From assembly GCF_018130785.1 (NCBI RefSeq), contig NZ_JAFCJT010000020.1, positions 62,001-126,000 on the forward strand: a stretch of DNA of 64,000 nt. The letters run 5' to 3'. Shown one piece after another: positions 15,691 through 24,168 of this stretch. The stretch's first letter is position 1. Every line of letters begins with the position of its first letter. The translations under genes and the position numbers were made by a program. A model generated the notes under the pieces. The model was not told the origin of the DNA and did no database searches. It saw nothing but the letters and a program-made list of their open reading frames with translations. Source of the DNA: Bradyrhizobium liaoningense (lineage in GTDB: Bacteria; Pseudomonadota; Alphaproteobacteria; Rhizobiales; Xanthobacteraceae).

Positions 15691-17978
15691 CCGCTGCTGC
15701 TCCCGAGCCGAAGGCAAATATGGGCCAGCCCGTGCCGCGCTATGACGCGGCCTCAAAGGTCACGGGCCGGGCGACCTACGCGTCCGACATGCCGCTGGAC
15801 AATCCGGCCCATGCGTTCCTGGTCACCAGCGCGATCGCCAAGGGGCGCGTCGACAGCTTCGATCTCGACGATGCCAGGGCGGTCCGCGGCGTGATCGACA
15901 TCGTCACGCATGAGAACGCGCCGAAGCTGAAGGAGTCGAAACTGTTCAGCAATGGCGGCTATGCCGGAACCACGATCCAGCCGCTGAAATCGGCCGACAT
16001 CGCCCATGACGGCCAGATCATCGCCGTCGTTATCGCGGAGAGCTACGAGGCCGCGCGCGAGGCCGCCAATCGGGTCAAGGTCAGCTACACGGCCGTAGCG
16101 CCGAGCGCGAGCTTCGGCTCGCCGGGGACGACCACGGCTGCGGCAAAGGGACAGAACGCGCAATTCAAGGAAGACCCGCAGGTTGGCGACTTCGCCAGGG
16201 CGTTCGACGAGGCCGAGGTCAAGCTCACCGCCTCCTATGACACGCCGCCCCAGCACCATAACCCGATGGAGCTGTTCACGACGAGCTGCGCCTGGATGGG
16301 CGACAATCTCGTCATCTATGAGGGCAGCCAGTATGTCTATGGCCTGAAGAACGGCGTGGCCGAGCAGCTCGGCATCGACGCCGACAAGGTTCGCGTGGTC
16401 AATCCCTATGTCGGTGGCGGCTTTGGTTCGCGCGGTTCGATGACGCCCCGCACAGCCATCATCGCCGGCATTGCCAAACGCCTGAACCGGCCGATCAAGC
16501 TGGTGCCGACCCGCGACCAGGGTTTCACCATCACGACCCACCGCGCCGAGACGCGCCATGAGATCAGGCTTGGCGCAAGCCGCGACGGCAAGCTGGTGGC
16601 CTTGAGGCACGAGGGCGCTGAGGTTTCCTCGCGCCCCGATGCCTATTGTGTCGGCGGCACCAAGACCACGACGCGGCTCTATGCTTGTCCGAACGTCGCC
16701 AGTCTGGTCTCGATCGTGCGCGCCGACCGCAACACGCCGGGCTTCATGCGCTCACCGCCGGAGGTGCCGTATCTGTTCGCGCTGGAGAGCGCGATGGACG
16801 AGCTCGCGGTGAAACTGAACATGGATCCGGTCGAGCTCCGTCGCATCAACGACACCACCGTTGAGCCGATCGGCGGCAAGCCCTATACGTCGCGGTCATT
16901 GATGGCGTGCTTCGACGAGGCCGCCAAGGCGTTCGGCTGGTCGCAGCGCTCGCCGCAGCCGAAATCGATGTCGGATGGCGACTGGCTGATCGGCTATGGC
17001 TGCGCCGCCACCTGCTATCCGACGCAGATGGCGCCGTCCGCCGCGCGCGTGCGTCTCCAGCGCGACGGCCGTACCCGGGTCGAGATCGCCGGCCACGAGA
17101 TCGGCACCGGCGCCTATACGGTCATTGCCCAGACCGCGGCCGAGCGGCTCGGCGTGCCGCTCGACAAAGTCGCGGTCTTCCTGGGCGACAGCGAGCTGCC
17201 GCCGGCGCCGGTTGCCGGCGGCTCGAACTCGACCGCCAGCACGTGCTCGGCGGTGATGATGGTGTGCGATCAGATTCGCCAAAGGCTGTTCAAGGCGGTG
17301 ATGCCGAGCGACAGCCTCACCGACAAGGCGAAGGAGACCGTCGGACTCAGCCAGGCGCCGAGCACGCAGGCGGCGAAGAGCGATCGTCCCCTCGATATCG
17401 AGAAGGCCTTTGACGCGCTCGGTGCCGGCGTCGTCGAGGAATATGGCGAGTGGAAGCCGGAAGGCGCGCCGCTGGACTCCTTCAAGGCCATGCACAGCGG
17501 GCACGCGCGGATCGTCGGCGGCCACGCCATGAAAGACAAGATCGCCTACGCTTTCGGTGCCGAGTTCGTCGAAGTCCGCATCAACCGCTTCACGCATGAA
17601 ATCCGCTGCCCCCGGCTGGTTGGCGCCTTTGCGGCGGGCCGCATCATGAATCCGCGCACGGCGCGCAGCCAGCTCATGGGCGGCCTGATCTGGGGCATGT
17701 CCTCGGCGCTGCTGGAGGCCACCGAGATCGACCAGCGCAATGCGCGCTACGTCAACGACAATCTTGCCGACTATCTCGTGCCCGTGAATGCCGACGTAGC
17801 AGGCGTCGAGGTGATCCTGCTCTCCGAGCAGGACGATCACATCAACCCGGCCGGCGCGAAGGGGCTCGGCGAGCTCGCCAATGTCGGCACCAACGCCGCG
17901 ATCTGCAATGCGATTTATCACGCCACCGGCCAGCGTATCCGCAAGCTGCCGGTGCGGCTCGAAAATATCGAGGCGTGA
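15687..17978 (+). CDS. paoC: Aldehyde oxidoreductase molybdenum-binding subunit (PaoC-like)
   Basis: A 763-residue large subunit binding the molybdenum-pterin cofactor, probably as the cytosine dinucleotide form known for PaoC. Visible are the N-terminal hammerhead domain (VTGRATYASDMPL), GGGFGSRG and AGGSNSTAS cofactor loops, and the catalytic Glu729 in GAKGLGELANVG. With the two preceding subunits it should oxidise aldehydes, often aromatic ones, to acids in the periplasm. It has no signal of its own, which fits piggyback Tat export with PaoA. Confidence 0.9.
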   Translation: MTAAAPEPKANMGQPVPRYDAASKVTGRATYASDMPLDNPAHAFLVTSAIAKGRVDSFDLDDARAVRGVIDIVTHENAPKLKESKLFSNGGYAGTTIQPLKSADIAHDGQIIAVVIAESYEAAREAANRVKVSYTAVAPSASFGSPGTTTAAAKGQNAQFKEDPQVGDFARAFDEAEVKLTASYDTPPQHHNPMELFTTSCAWMGDNLVIYEGSQYVYGLKNGVAEQLGIDADKVRVVNPYVGGGFGSRGSMTPRTAIIAGIAKRLNRPIKLVPTRDQGFTITTHRAETRHEIRLGASRDGKLVALRHEGAEVSSRPDAYCVGGTKTTTRLYACPNVASLVSIVRADRNTPGFMRSPPEVPYLFALESAMDELAVKLNMDPVELRRINDTTVEPIGGKPYTSRSLMACFDEAAKAFGWSQRSPQPKSMSDGDWLIGYGCAATCYPTQMAPSAARVRLQRDGRTRVEIAGHEIGTGAYTVIAQTAAERLGVPLDKVAVFLGDSELPPAPVAGGSNSTASTCSAVMMVCDQIRQRLFKAVMPSDSLTDKAKETVGLSQAPSTQAAKSDRPLDIEKAFDALGAGVVEEYGEWKPEGAPLDSFKAMHSGHARIVGGHAMKDKIAYAFGAEFVEVRINRFTHEIRCPRLVGAFAAGRIMNPRTARSQLMGGLIWGMSSALLEATEIDQRNARYVNDNLADYLVPVNADVAGVEVILLSEQDDHINPAGAKGLGELANVGTNAAICNAIYHATGQRIRKLPVRLENIEA

Positions 17979-18038
17979 GGGGTGGAAACGGCGTCGTCGT
18001 TGCGCTAGACACCTTCCGCCTCAAACGGAAGGTCTCTT

Positions 18039-18503
18039 ATGCAGCGTTTACGGCGCGTGCTCCTCACACTGATGTCGGCACTCGCGATCACGGTGATCGC
18101 CGGCGTGTCGCATTTCGTTTCCACCACGGCCTCGGCCCAGACCGCAGGAAAGACCATGACCACAGCTTCAGGCTTGCAGACTATCGACAGTGTCGTCGGC
18201 ACCGGCGCTTCGCCCAAGCCCGGCCAGATCTGCGTGATGCACTACACCGGCTGGCTCTATGAGAACGGTCAGAAGGGCAAGAAATTCGACTCGTCGGTCG
18301 ATCGCAACGAGCCGTTCGAATTCCCGATCGGCAAGGGCCGCGTCATCGCCGGCTGGGACGAGGGGGTTGCCACCATGAAGGTCGGCGGCAAGCGCACGCT
18401 GATCATTCCGCCGCAGCTCGGCTATGGCGCCCGCGGAGCCGGTGGCGTGATCCCGCCGAACGCGACGCTGATGTTCGACGTCGAATTGCTCGCGGTGAAG
18501 TGA
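18039..18503 (+). CDS. Exported FKBP-type peptidyl-prolyl isomerase
   Basis: A 154-residue protein. Residues 1-33 are a signal peptide ending TASA-QTAG. One FKBP domain follows, with YTGWLYENGQKGKKFDSS, FPIGKGRVIAGWDEGVATM and GYGARGAGGVIPPNATLMFD. It catalyses prolyl isomerisation and helps protein folding in the periplasm. It lies 60 bases after paoC with no obvious terminator between, so partial co-transcription is possible. A terminator at 18610 ends the unit. Confidence 0.92.
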   Translation: MQRLRRVLLTLMSALAITVIAGVSHFVSTTASAQTAGKTMTTASGLQTIDSVVGTGASPKPGQICVMHYTGWLYENGQKGKKFDSSVDRNEPFEFPIGKGRVIAGWDEGVATMKVGGKRTLIIPPQLGYGARGAGGVIPPNATLMFDVELLAVK

Positions 18504-18519
18504 CCGCGCGCCCTCACGT

Positions 18520-18589
18520 CGTCATGCCTGGGCTTGTCCCGGGATCCACGTTCTTTCTTTCGTGGCTAAGGACGTGGATGGCCATGACG
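18520..18589. repeat. Inverted intergenic repeat (GTCATGCCTGGGC family)
   Basis: The ends GTCATGCCTGGGCTTGTCCC and GGATGGCCATGACGG form a rough stem-loop. A related short copy with nearly identical core sequence lies at 58646-58677. Confidence 0.6.
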
Positions 18590-18609
18590 GAGCGAGCCGA
18601 CGCAAAACA

Positions 18610-18637
18610 AAAAGACCGGCCTCGCGGCCGGTCTTTT
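18610..18637. terminator. Bidirectional terminator between FKBP and CsbD genes
   Basis: AAAAGACCGGCC-TCGC-GGCCGGTCTTTT is a perfect 12-bp stem with a 4-base loop, A-rich before and T-rich after, between convergent genes. Confidence 0.92.
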
Positions 18638-18657
18638 CTCTTTCAATCCGACGTGCG

Positions 18658-18876
18658 CTACTCCGCCGCGCGCTTCGCGGCGGCTGCAGCGCGATCTGCC
18701 GCTTCCTGCGCGGCATCCTTGGCGTCACCCATGGCCTTCTGGCCCTTGCCCTTTACTTCCTGAACCACGCCTTCGCCCTGGAGTCGATCGGACCCGGTGG
18801 CTTCACCGATGCCCTGCTTGGCCTTGCCCATCGCTTCGTTGGCGGTGCCCTTGATCTTGTCGGCCGTGCTACCCAT
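18658..18876 (-). CDS. CsbD family stress-response protein
   Basis: A 72-residue hydrophilic protein. The ATG at 18876 has AAGGAGAG upstream. The DKIKGTANEAMGKAKQGIGEATG repeat-like region (core KGTANEAMGKAKQGIG) defines the CsbD family, followed by an Ala-rich helix (DAAQEAADRAAAAAKRAAE). CsbD-like proteins are induced in general stress in many bacteria; their mechanism is unknown. It is convergent with the FKBP gene over a shared terminator. Confidence 0.88.
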   Translation of the reverse strand: MGSTADKIKGTANEAMGKAKQGIGEATGSDRLQGEGVVQEVKGKGQKAMGDAKDAAQEAADRAAAAAKRAAE

Positions 18877-19003
18877 GAAACTCTCCTTCTCGCTTGCTCG
18901 GAACAACAACGCCTGTTGGCTATGAGGGTTCCGATTTTGCTATGGCTTGATATCGCGGCTTTGGTTAGTTTCGCCCGCACGGAACCAACAGAAAGCAAGT
19001 CCC

Positions 19004-19516
19004 ATGACCGGCCATGACCATTCGCATTCCCACCATGACCACGATCACGACGATCGCTGGAAACATGACGGCGTGCGCGTCATTCCCGGCAACCAGCTCG
19101 ATACCAACGTGCCGTCGACGGCGGGAATGGATCGCGCGGCCGCGATCAACTTTGCACGCGTCGGCGCGCAGAAATTGTGGGCGGGTACGGTCAGCATCAA
19201 GCCCGATGCCAAGACCGGCGCACATCACCACGGCCATCTCGAAAGCGTCATCTATGTGGTGAAGGGCAAGGCGCGGATGCGCTGGGGCGAGAGCCTGCAA
19301 TTCACCGCGGAGGCCGGCCCCGGCGATTTCATTTTCGTCCCGCCCTACGTGCCGCATCAGGAGATCAACGCCAGCCCGGACGAGGTGCTGGAATGCGTGC
19401 TGGTGCGCAGCGACGGGGAGGCGGTCGCGATCAATCTCGACATCGAGCCGGTCGAGAAGCCCGAGACCGTGCTGTGGGTCGATCCGATCCATCGGGATCC
19501 CGGCGAGAAGAAGTAA
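19004..19516 (+). CDS. Cupin-domain protein with histidine-rich N-terminus
   Basis: A 170-residue cupin. Motif 1 is GAHHHGHLESVIYVVKGKAR and motif 2 is PGDFIFVPPYVPHQ, together giving the usual His/Glu metal ligands. Before it lies an unusual run, GHDHSHSHHDHDHDD, which probably binds extra metal such as zinc or nickel. The start is the ATG at 19004; an in-frame codon at 18947 lacks support. Substrate unknown. It is divergent from the csbD-like gene. Confidence 0.82.
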   Translation: MTGHDHSHSHHDHDHDDRWKHDGVRVIPGNQLDTNVPSTAGMDRAAAINFARVGAQKLWAGTVSIKPDAKTGAHHHGHLESVIYVVKGKARMRWGESLQFTAEAGPGDFIFVPPYVPHQEINASPDEVLECVLVRSDGEAVAINLDIEPVEKPETVLWVDPIHRDPGEKK

Positions 19517-19671
19517 GGCTCTGCAAGCCTGCGCGCTTTTGTGCGACAGAACCACGCAGGCCAAGCCTTCAGAGGAAGCCTAAAGAGCAAGCCTTAAAAA
19601 ATATCCGGAAGCGATGTCGGATGGCCGTCGGGCCATCCGTCCTTGGGCAGAACCCGACCAAGGAGCTTCCG

Positions 19672-20100
19672 ATGCCCAGGATGATTTTCGTCAATCTGCC
19701 GGTGACCGACCTCAAGCGCGCCACCGCGTTTTATGAAGCGGTCGGTGCGGTCAGGAACCCGCAGTTCTGCGACGATACGGCGAGCTGCATGGTCTTCTCC
19801 GAGACCATCTTCGCCATGCTCCTGACCCACGACAAATTCCGCCAGTTCACGCCGAAGCCGATCTCGGATGCCAGGACCTCGAACCAGGTGTTGTTCTGCC
19901 TGTCCGCGGATAGCCGCAACGAGGTCGACGACATCGTCGGCAGAGCCGAGGCCGCGGGCGGGGTGGCCGATCCCGGCCCGAAGGACGAATACAGCTTCAT
20001 GTATGGCCGCAGCTTCGAGGATCCGGACGGTCATATGTGGGGCGTCAACTGGATGGATCTCGCGGCCTTCGCCGCGCAGTCCGACATGGCGAGCGCCTGA
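19672..20100 (+). CDS. VOC family (glyoxalase-like) protein
   Basis: A 142-residue protein starting at the ATG after AAGGAG. It has the two beta-alpha-beta modules of the vicinal oxygen chelate fold: MIFVNLPVTDLKRATAFYEA at the start and SFEDPDGHMWGVNWMD at the end. Such proteins include lactoylglutathione lyase-like enzymes and dioxygenases; this one falls in an uncharacterised extradiol-type group. A second VOC gene follows 41 bases later, probably in the same transcript. Confidence 0.85.
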   Translation: MPRMIFVNLPVTDLKRATAFYEAVGAVRNPQFCDDTASCMVFSETIFAMLLTHDKFRQFTPKPISDARTSNQVLFCLSADSRNEVDDIVGRAEAAGGVADPGPKDEYSFMYGRSFEDPDGHMWGVNWMDLAAFAAQSDMASA

Positions 20101-20141
20101 TCGAAGCCCCGACATTGCGAAACTGAAGAGGAGCATCCACG

Positions 20142-20630
20142 ATGTCCAAGCTCGTGCCCTGCATGTGGTTCAACGGCGATGCCGAGGAAGCCGCGAAGTT
20201 CTACGTCTCGCTCGTTCCGAACTCGGAGATCACGCACGTTCAGCGCAACGTTTCGGACAACCCGTCCGGCAAGCAGGGCTCCGTGCTCGTCGTCGAGTTC
20301 ACGGTGGCCGGACAGCCCCTGGTCGCGCTCAACGGCGGCATGAAGATGGAATACACCCACGCGCTGTCGCTGATGATCCATTGCGACGATCAGGCCCAGG
20401 TCGACAGCGTCTGGAACGCGTTCCTGGCTCATGGCGGCAAGGAAGAGCAGTGCGGCTGGCTCAGGGATCGCTGGGGCGTGGCCTGGCAAATCGTGCCGAA
20501 AGTGATGTTCGAATTCCTGTCGAGCCCCGACAAGGTCGCAGCCGCGCGCGCGATGCAGGCCATGATGAAGATGGTGAAGCTGGATGTGGCTGTGCTGCGG
20601 CGCGCGTTCGAGGGCAAGTCGGCGGCGTGA
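20142..20630 (+). CDS. VOC family protein, PhnB/3-demethylubiquinone methyltransferase-like
   Basis: A 162-residue protein beginning MSKLVPCMWFNGDAEEAAKF and containing SVLVVEFTVAGQPLVALNGG and CGWLRDRWGVAWQIVP, hallmarks of the PhnB-like branch. The historical name 3-demethylubiquinone-9 3-methyltransferase is misleading, as there is no methyltransferase fold. ATG follows GAGGAG. Second gene of a VOC pair; function unknown. Confidence 0.88.
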   Translation: MSKLVPCMWFNGDAEEAAKFYVSLVPNSEITHVQRNVSDNPSGKQGSVLVVEFTVAGQPLVALNGGMKMEYTHALSLMIHCDDQAQVDSVWNAFLAHGGKEEQCGWLRDRWGVAWQIVPKVMFEFLSSPDKVAAARAMQAMMKMVKLDVAVLRRAFEGKSAA

Positions 20631-20650
20631 TGCGGGGCGGATGGTGATGC

Positions 20651-20742
20651 CGTAGGGTGGGCAAAGGTGCGTCAGCGCCGTGCCCACCGTCCATCCACGA
20701 TCGAGAGAGTTGGTGGGCACGCTCCGCTTTGCCCATCCTACG
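20651..20742. repeat. Inverted intergenic repeat, GTAGGGTGGGC family, copy 1
   Basis: Starts CGTAGGGTGGGCAAAGG and ends CTTTGCCCATCCTACG, with internal GTGCCCACC and GGTGGGCAC, giving a long stem-loop. Other copies are at 28901-28988 and 30818-30910. Confidence 0.88.
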
Positions 20743-20764
20743 AGACCGTGCCTCGCCGCCGCGG

Positions 20765-21928
20765 CTAATAGTTGATCCTTAGCCCCACGCCGCCGTGGAT
20801 GGTGTTCCCCACCGGCTGCGGACCCAGCGTGCCGTTGGCGAACAGGTCCACGATCCAGCCTTTTTGCACGCGGAAGCCGAGGCGGCCGCCATATTCGAAC
20901 CAGCCCTGGTTGCCCATGGTCGGCACCACCACGCCGTCGCCGGTCACGGTGGCGACGATGCCGCTGCGACTTGCGAACGACTGCACCCAGCCGCCATTGA
21001 CGTTGGTCTCGATGTTGCTGCCGAAGAGATGCGTCCACTGGCCGCCGATCTTGACCAGGCTGGTACGGTCGGTGCCGGTCGCAATGGTGGCGTCGAACGG
21101 ATTGAACGCGACCGCGCTGTCCGAATAGCCGGAGACGCGCTGCCAGAGCTGCCAGACTTCGATCGAGGCCGCGACTTCGTCGCGCGGGGACACGCGGCTC
21201 ATCCAGCCGGCGCGGCCATAGACGGCGTAGTTCGACGCGTTGGTCGAGCCCGTGACGCTCACCGGCCCGAGGCTGGTATTGTAGCTGCGGGTGTAGCGCG
21301 CCTTCTCCCACGGCGTCAGGATGGTCCCGACGTCGAAGAATGGACGCGACGAGCCCCAGTCGGTGAAGTCATAGCGCAGCGCGAAGGCGCCGATCGGCGC
21401 GCTGGTGATGTTGTAGCCGCCCTCGTTATATTGCGTGTAGGCGATGCCGGCGAGCAGCGACAGGTTGTTGGTCAGCTCCTTGCGGCCGTGGATGCCGGCC
21501 GAGAACGAGCCGGCCGAGCCGAATGCGCTGATGCAGTCGCTGCAATTGACCTGCTCGTTGACGCCGAGCAGCACCGTGCCGAGCACCCGGTTGGTGATCA
21601 TCTGGTTGAAGCGCTGGTTGGCGAGGCCGCCGATCGAATTGCCGCTGGAATCCGCGCCGGTCGGGCCCGACGGTGGAGGCGGTGGATACGGGCTCGGCGA
21701 GGACGACGGATAGGGGCTCGGCGAAGGGGAGGGGACCGGTGTGGGTGTCGGCGTCGGCGATGGTGAATAGGTCGGTGACGGTGAGGGCGTCGGCCCACCG
21801 CCGCATTCGGACTCGCAAGCCGCCTGCGCTGCCGCCGGTCGCGCATTGAACGCGAAGAACGCAAACGCAGCGGTTGCACTCAGCGCGGCGGCGAGGACGA
21901 AACGCCTGACGTTGAGTCTCGCCATCAT
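20765..21928 (-). CDS. Autotransporter-type beta-barrel protein with Pro/Ser/Thr-rich linker
   Basis: A 387-residue protein. A signal peptide (cleavage near PAAAQA, residue ~36) is followed by a Cys pair (CESEC) and a low-complexity linker at ~46-89 built of PSPSPTP-like units. A C-terminal beta-barrel of ~285 residues ends in Tyr (GLRINY), the usual outer-membrane assembly signal. There is no passenger domain of normal size. The ATG overlaps the stop of the fecR-like gene (TGATG), so the two are translationally coupled. The gene set suggests a surface protein whose linker may be glycosylated. Confidence 0.8.
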   Translation of the reverse strand: MMARLNVRRFVLAAALSATAAFAFFAFNARPAAAQAACESECGGGPTPSPSPTYSPSPTPTPTPVPSPSPSPYPSSSPSPYPPPPPSGPTGADSSGNSIGGLANQRFNQMITNRVLGTVLLGVNEQVNCSDCISAFGSAGSFSAGIHGRKELTNNLSLLAGIAYTQYNEGGYNITSAPIGAFALRYDFTDWGSSRPFFDVGTILTPWEKARYTRSYNTSLGPVSVTGSTNASNYAVYGRAGWMSRVSPRDEVAASIEVWQLWQRVSGYSDSAVAFNPFDATIATGTDRTSLVKIGGQWTHLFGSNIETNVNGGWVQSFASRSGIVATVTGDGVVVPTMGNQGWFEYGGRLGFRVQKGWIVDLFANGTLGPQPVGNTIHGGVGLRINY

Positions 21929-22629
21929 CACCGCCCGCACAGCATGCCGTCGTCGTGGACGGCAGGCGTGATGGTCGGCGAGGCGTCCGCATATTGGTTG
22001 ACCGAGCACAGCCCGGCGCTTGCGGCGCAGTTGGCGGCAAAGGTCCAGGGCGGCGTGTTGGTCTTGGTGATGCTGACCTTGCCGCTGGCCGAGGTGATGA
22101 TTGCGGTGTCGCCGGGCTGGGTGAGCTGCACGCACTGGGAGCTCGTCGCGCAGACGCTGGCCGCGCCGTCCTGAAGCACCACGACGGAGCGGCCGCGCTG
22201 GGACAGGATGTCGAGCGTGGTGCCGCGCACGCCGATGGTCGCAAGCGGTGTCGTGATCTTGTAGGCGGTCTTCTCCGAATGTCCGGTGACGAAGCGGAAC
22301 GCGCCGGTAGTCATGCGGATCGCGACGTCGCGATAGCTGTGCTCGTCGTTGAAGACGGTGCGGTCGAGCTTCAGCGTCGCGCTGGGACCGAGCGACAGGT
22401 TGGTGCTGTCGGCCATGACGAAGCGCGCGGCGCTGTCGGCCCCGGTGCGCACGGTCTCGTCGCGCAACATGCTGTCGCCGACATTGATCGGCGTCGTGCT
22501 CGCGGCCACGCGCACCACGTCGTTCTGGATCACGACGGCTTCACCGACGCGCGTCTGCGCCTGCGCGCAAGGCGCCGCGCACAATCCGGCCGACAGCAGT
22601 GCGGGGAAAAACAAGAAACGCAAATTCAT
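21928..22629 (-). CDS. Exported FecR-domain protein
   Basis: A 233-residue protein with a signal peptide (MNLRFLFFPALLSAGLCAAP, cut near AQA-QT). A FecR domain follows (VVRVAASTTPINVGDSML, TTPLATIGVRGTTLDI). Classical FecR proteins span the inner membrane and control an ECF sigma factor. This one lacks the cytoplasmic and membrane parts and no sigma gene is nearby, so it is probably a free periplasmic or secreted FecR-fold protein. Two C-terminal Cys-containing segments (CAASAGLC) may form disulfides. It is coupled to the downstream barrel gene. Confidence 0.82.
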   Translation of the reverse strand: MNLRFLFFPALLSAGLCAAPCAQAQTRVGEAVVIQNDVVRVAASTTPINVGDSMLRDETVRTGADSAARFVMADSTNLSLGPSATLKLDRTVFNDEHSYRDVAIRMTTGAFRFVTGHSEKTAYKITTPLATIGVRGTTLDILSQRGRSVVVLQDGAASVCATSSQCVQLTQPGDTAIITSASGKVSITKTNTPPWTFAANCAASAGLCSVNQYADASPTITPAVHDDGMLCGR

Positions 22630-22752
22630 TTCGCAACCGATCGATATGTCCCTGATCGTACCGGATCGCGCGCGCTTCTGATGTGGCGAAATTATCACAA
22701 GCGGCGCGGGACGTGCGTTATGCTTAGTGACAGTTGCGGTAGAATGCGTTCA

Positions 22753-24111
22753 ATGAAAAGTGCCGTCTTTGTTTTTCTCCGCGGTGAAGCAGATTTGCCA
22801 CGCAAGATAGCCCCACAGCAGCCACTTGAATTGCCGGTGACTCCAAAGGTGTCGCGGAGCGCAGTGATCGCTGTCGCGATTTTCCTGGTCGCGCATCTTG
22901 CGCTGCTGATCGGCCTGACGGCGCCGGAGAAGTTCGTCTTCGACGAGGTGCATTACGTGCCCGCGGCGCAGCAGATGCTGGCACCCTCGATGTCGCAACC
23001 GATGCTCAACCCGATGCATCCGCCGCTGGCCAAGGAGCTGATCGCGGCATCGATCGCAGCCTTCGGTGACAATGCGGTGGGCTGGCGCTATCCGTCGACC
23101 TTGTTCGGCGCGCTCGCGATCGTCGCGATCTATCTGTGCGGGCTGGCGCTGTTCTCCGCGCAAGGGCCCGCGATCGCCGCCGCGTCGATCGCCGGCTTCA
23201 ACCAGATGCTTTACGTGCAGGCGCGCATCGCCATGCTCGACATTTTCGCGCTCGGATTGGGCGTGCTCGCGATTGCCACTTTCATGCACGGCTTTCGAAG
23301 AGAGCGACCGCATGCGCTGTTCGCGCTCGCGGGCGTTTTGTCTGGCCTCGCTGCGGCTTGCAAATGGAGCGGCCTGTTTCCGCTCGCCATCTGCATCGTC
23401 ATCGTTGCGGTGATCCGCCTGATGCAGGGCTGGCACACACTGTTTGCGGACGCGAGGCCGGGCGACTGGTATCGGCCCGATCTCTGGCCCGATTTTCGAG
23501 TGCAGCATGTCGCGCTCTGTTTCGCCGTGCTGCCGGCGCTGACATATCTTGCCGCGTTCGTGCCGCTCTACGGAGCGTCGCTGCCGGATCTGATCGAGGC
23601 ACAGCGCCGGATCTTTGCCGACAACACCACCACCGCGATCGCCGGCCACACCTATATGAGCGCGTGGCCATCCTGGCCGCTGCTCGCGCGCCCGGTGTGG
23701 TTCCTGTTCGACAAGACGGCGGAAGACAATGTCTCCGCGATCGTCTTCCTCGGTAATCCGCTGGTGCTGTGGGCGGCGCTGCCCGCGCTCGCGATCGTGC
23801 TGCGCGATTTCATCGTCGCGCGCCGCTGGGATGCGTTCCTGATCGCGGCGTTCTATTTCGGCTGCTGGCTTGCCTGGGCCTTGCTGCCGCGCACGCTGGG
23901 CTTCATCTACTATTATCTGCCGGCCGCAACCGTGGCGTCGCTTGCGCTGGTCTATGCGCTGCGACGAGACGGTCTGCCGCGCTGGCTGCTGTGGGCCTAT
24001 GTCGGGGTCGCGGCGATCGGCTTTGCGGTGATGCTGCCGATCTCGGCAGCGTTCGTCGGCACGTCCATGCAGATGTTCAACCGGTTGATGCTGTTCCAGA
24101 GCTGGATATGA
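22753..24111 (+). CDS. Protein O-mannosyltransferase (PMT/GT39-like) membrane glycosyltransferase
   Basis: About 452 residues with ten or more hydrophobic spans. The first periplasmic loop has the acidic pair FDEVHYVPAA needed in the PMT family. HPPLAKELIA, ARIAMLDIFA and CKWSGLF also match the dolichyl-phosphate-mannose protein mannosyltransferase pattern. These enzymes move mannose from a polyprenyl phosphate to Ser/Thr of exported proteins. The start is the ATG at 22753 or 22720. It is divergent from the FecR/barrel pair, whose Pro/Ser/Thr linker is a plausible substrate. Confidence 0.82.
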   Translation: MKSAVFVFLRGEADLPRKIAPQQPLELPVTPKVSRSAVIAVAIFLVAHLALLIGLTAPEKFVFDEVHYVPAAQQMLAPSMSQPMLNPMHPPLAKELIAASIAAFGDNAVGWRYPSTLFGALAIVAIYLCGLALFSAQGPAIAAASIAGFNQMLYVQARIAMLDIFALGLGVLAIATFMHGFRRERPHALFALAGVLSGLAAACKWSGLFPLAICIVIVAVIRLMQGWHTLFADARPGDWYRPDLWPDFRVQHVALCFAVLPALTYLAAFVPLYGASLPDLIEAQRRIFADNTTTAIAGHTYMSAWPSWPLLARPVWFLFDKTAEDNVSAIVFLGNPLVLWAALPALAIVLRDFIVARRWDAFLIAAFYFGCWLAWALLPRTLGFIYYYLPAATVASLALVYALRRDGLPRWLLWAYVGVAAIGFAVMLPISAAFVGTSMQMFNRLMLFQSWI

Positions 24112-24114
24112 CAT

Positions 24115-24143
24115 CGCCGCCTGCCGGGGTACGGCAGGCGGCG
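24115..24143. terminator. Hairpin between mannosyltransferase and ompA-like gene
   Basis: CGCCGCCTGCCG-GGGTA-CGGCAGGCGGCG is a perfect 12-bp stem between convergent genes, 4 bases after the mannosyltransferase stop. Confidence 0.8.
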
Positions 24144-24168
24144 TATGTCGCGCGACGATGAAGCTGTA

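Noticed and set aside
20031..21311. Long minus-strand frame across the second VOC gene and part of the barrel gene
   Set aside because: It crosses a palindromic repeat and two real genes in other frames and has no recognisable domain.
21660..21795. Tandem short repeats resembling a CRISPR or minisatellite
   Set aside because: They are in-frame codons for the Pro/Ser/Thr linker of the barrel protein, with no spacer structure.
21955..22752. Upstream extension of the mannosyltransferase frame to 21955
   Set aside because: The extension runs antisense through the FecR gene and lacks hydrophobic or family features; the family-like sequence begins at 22753.
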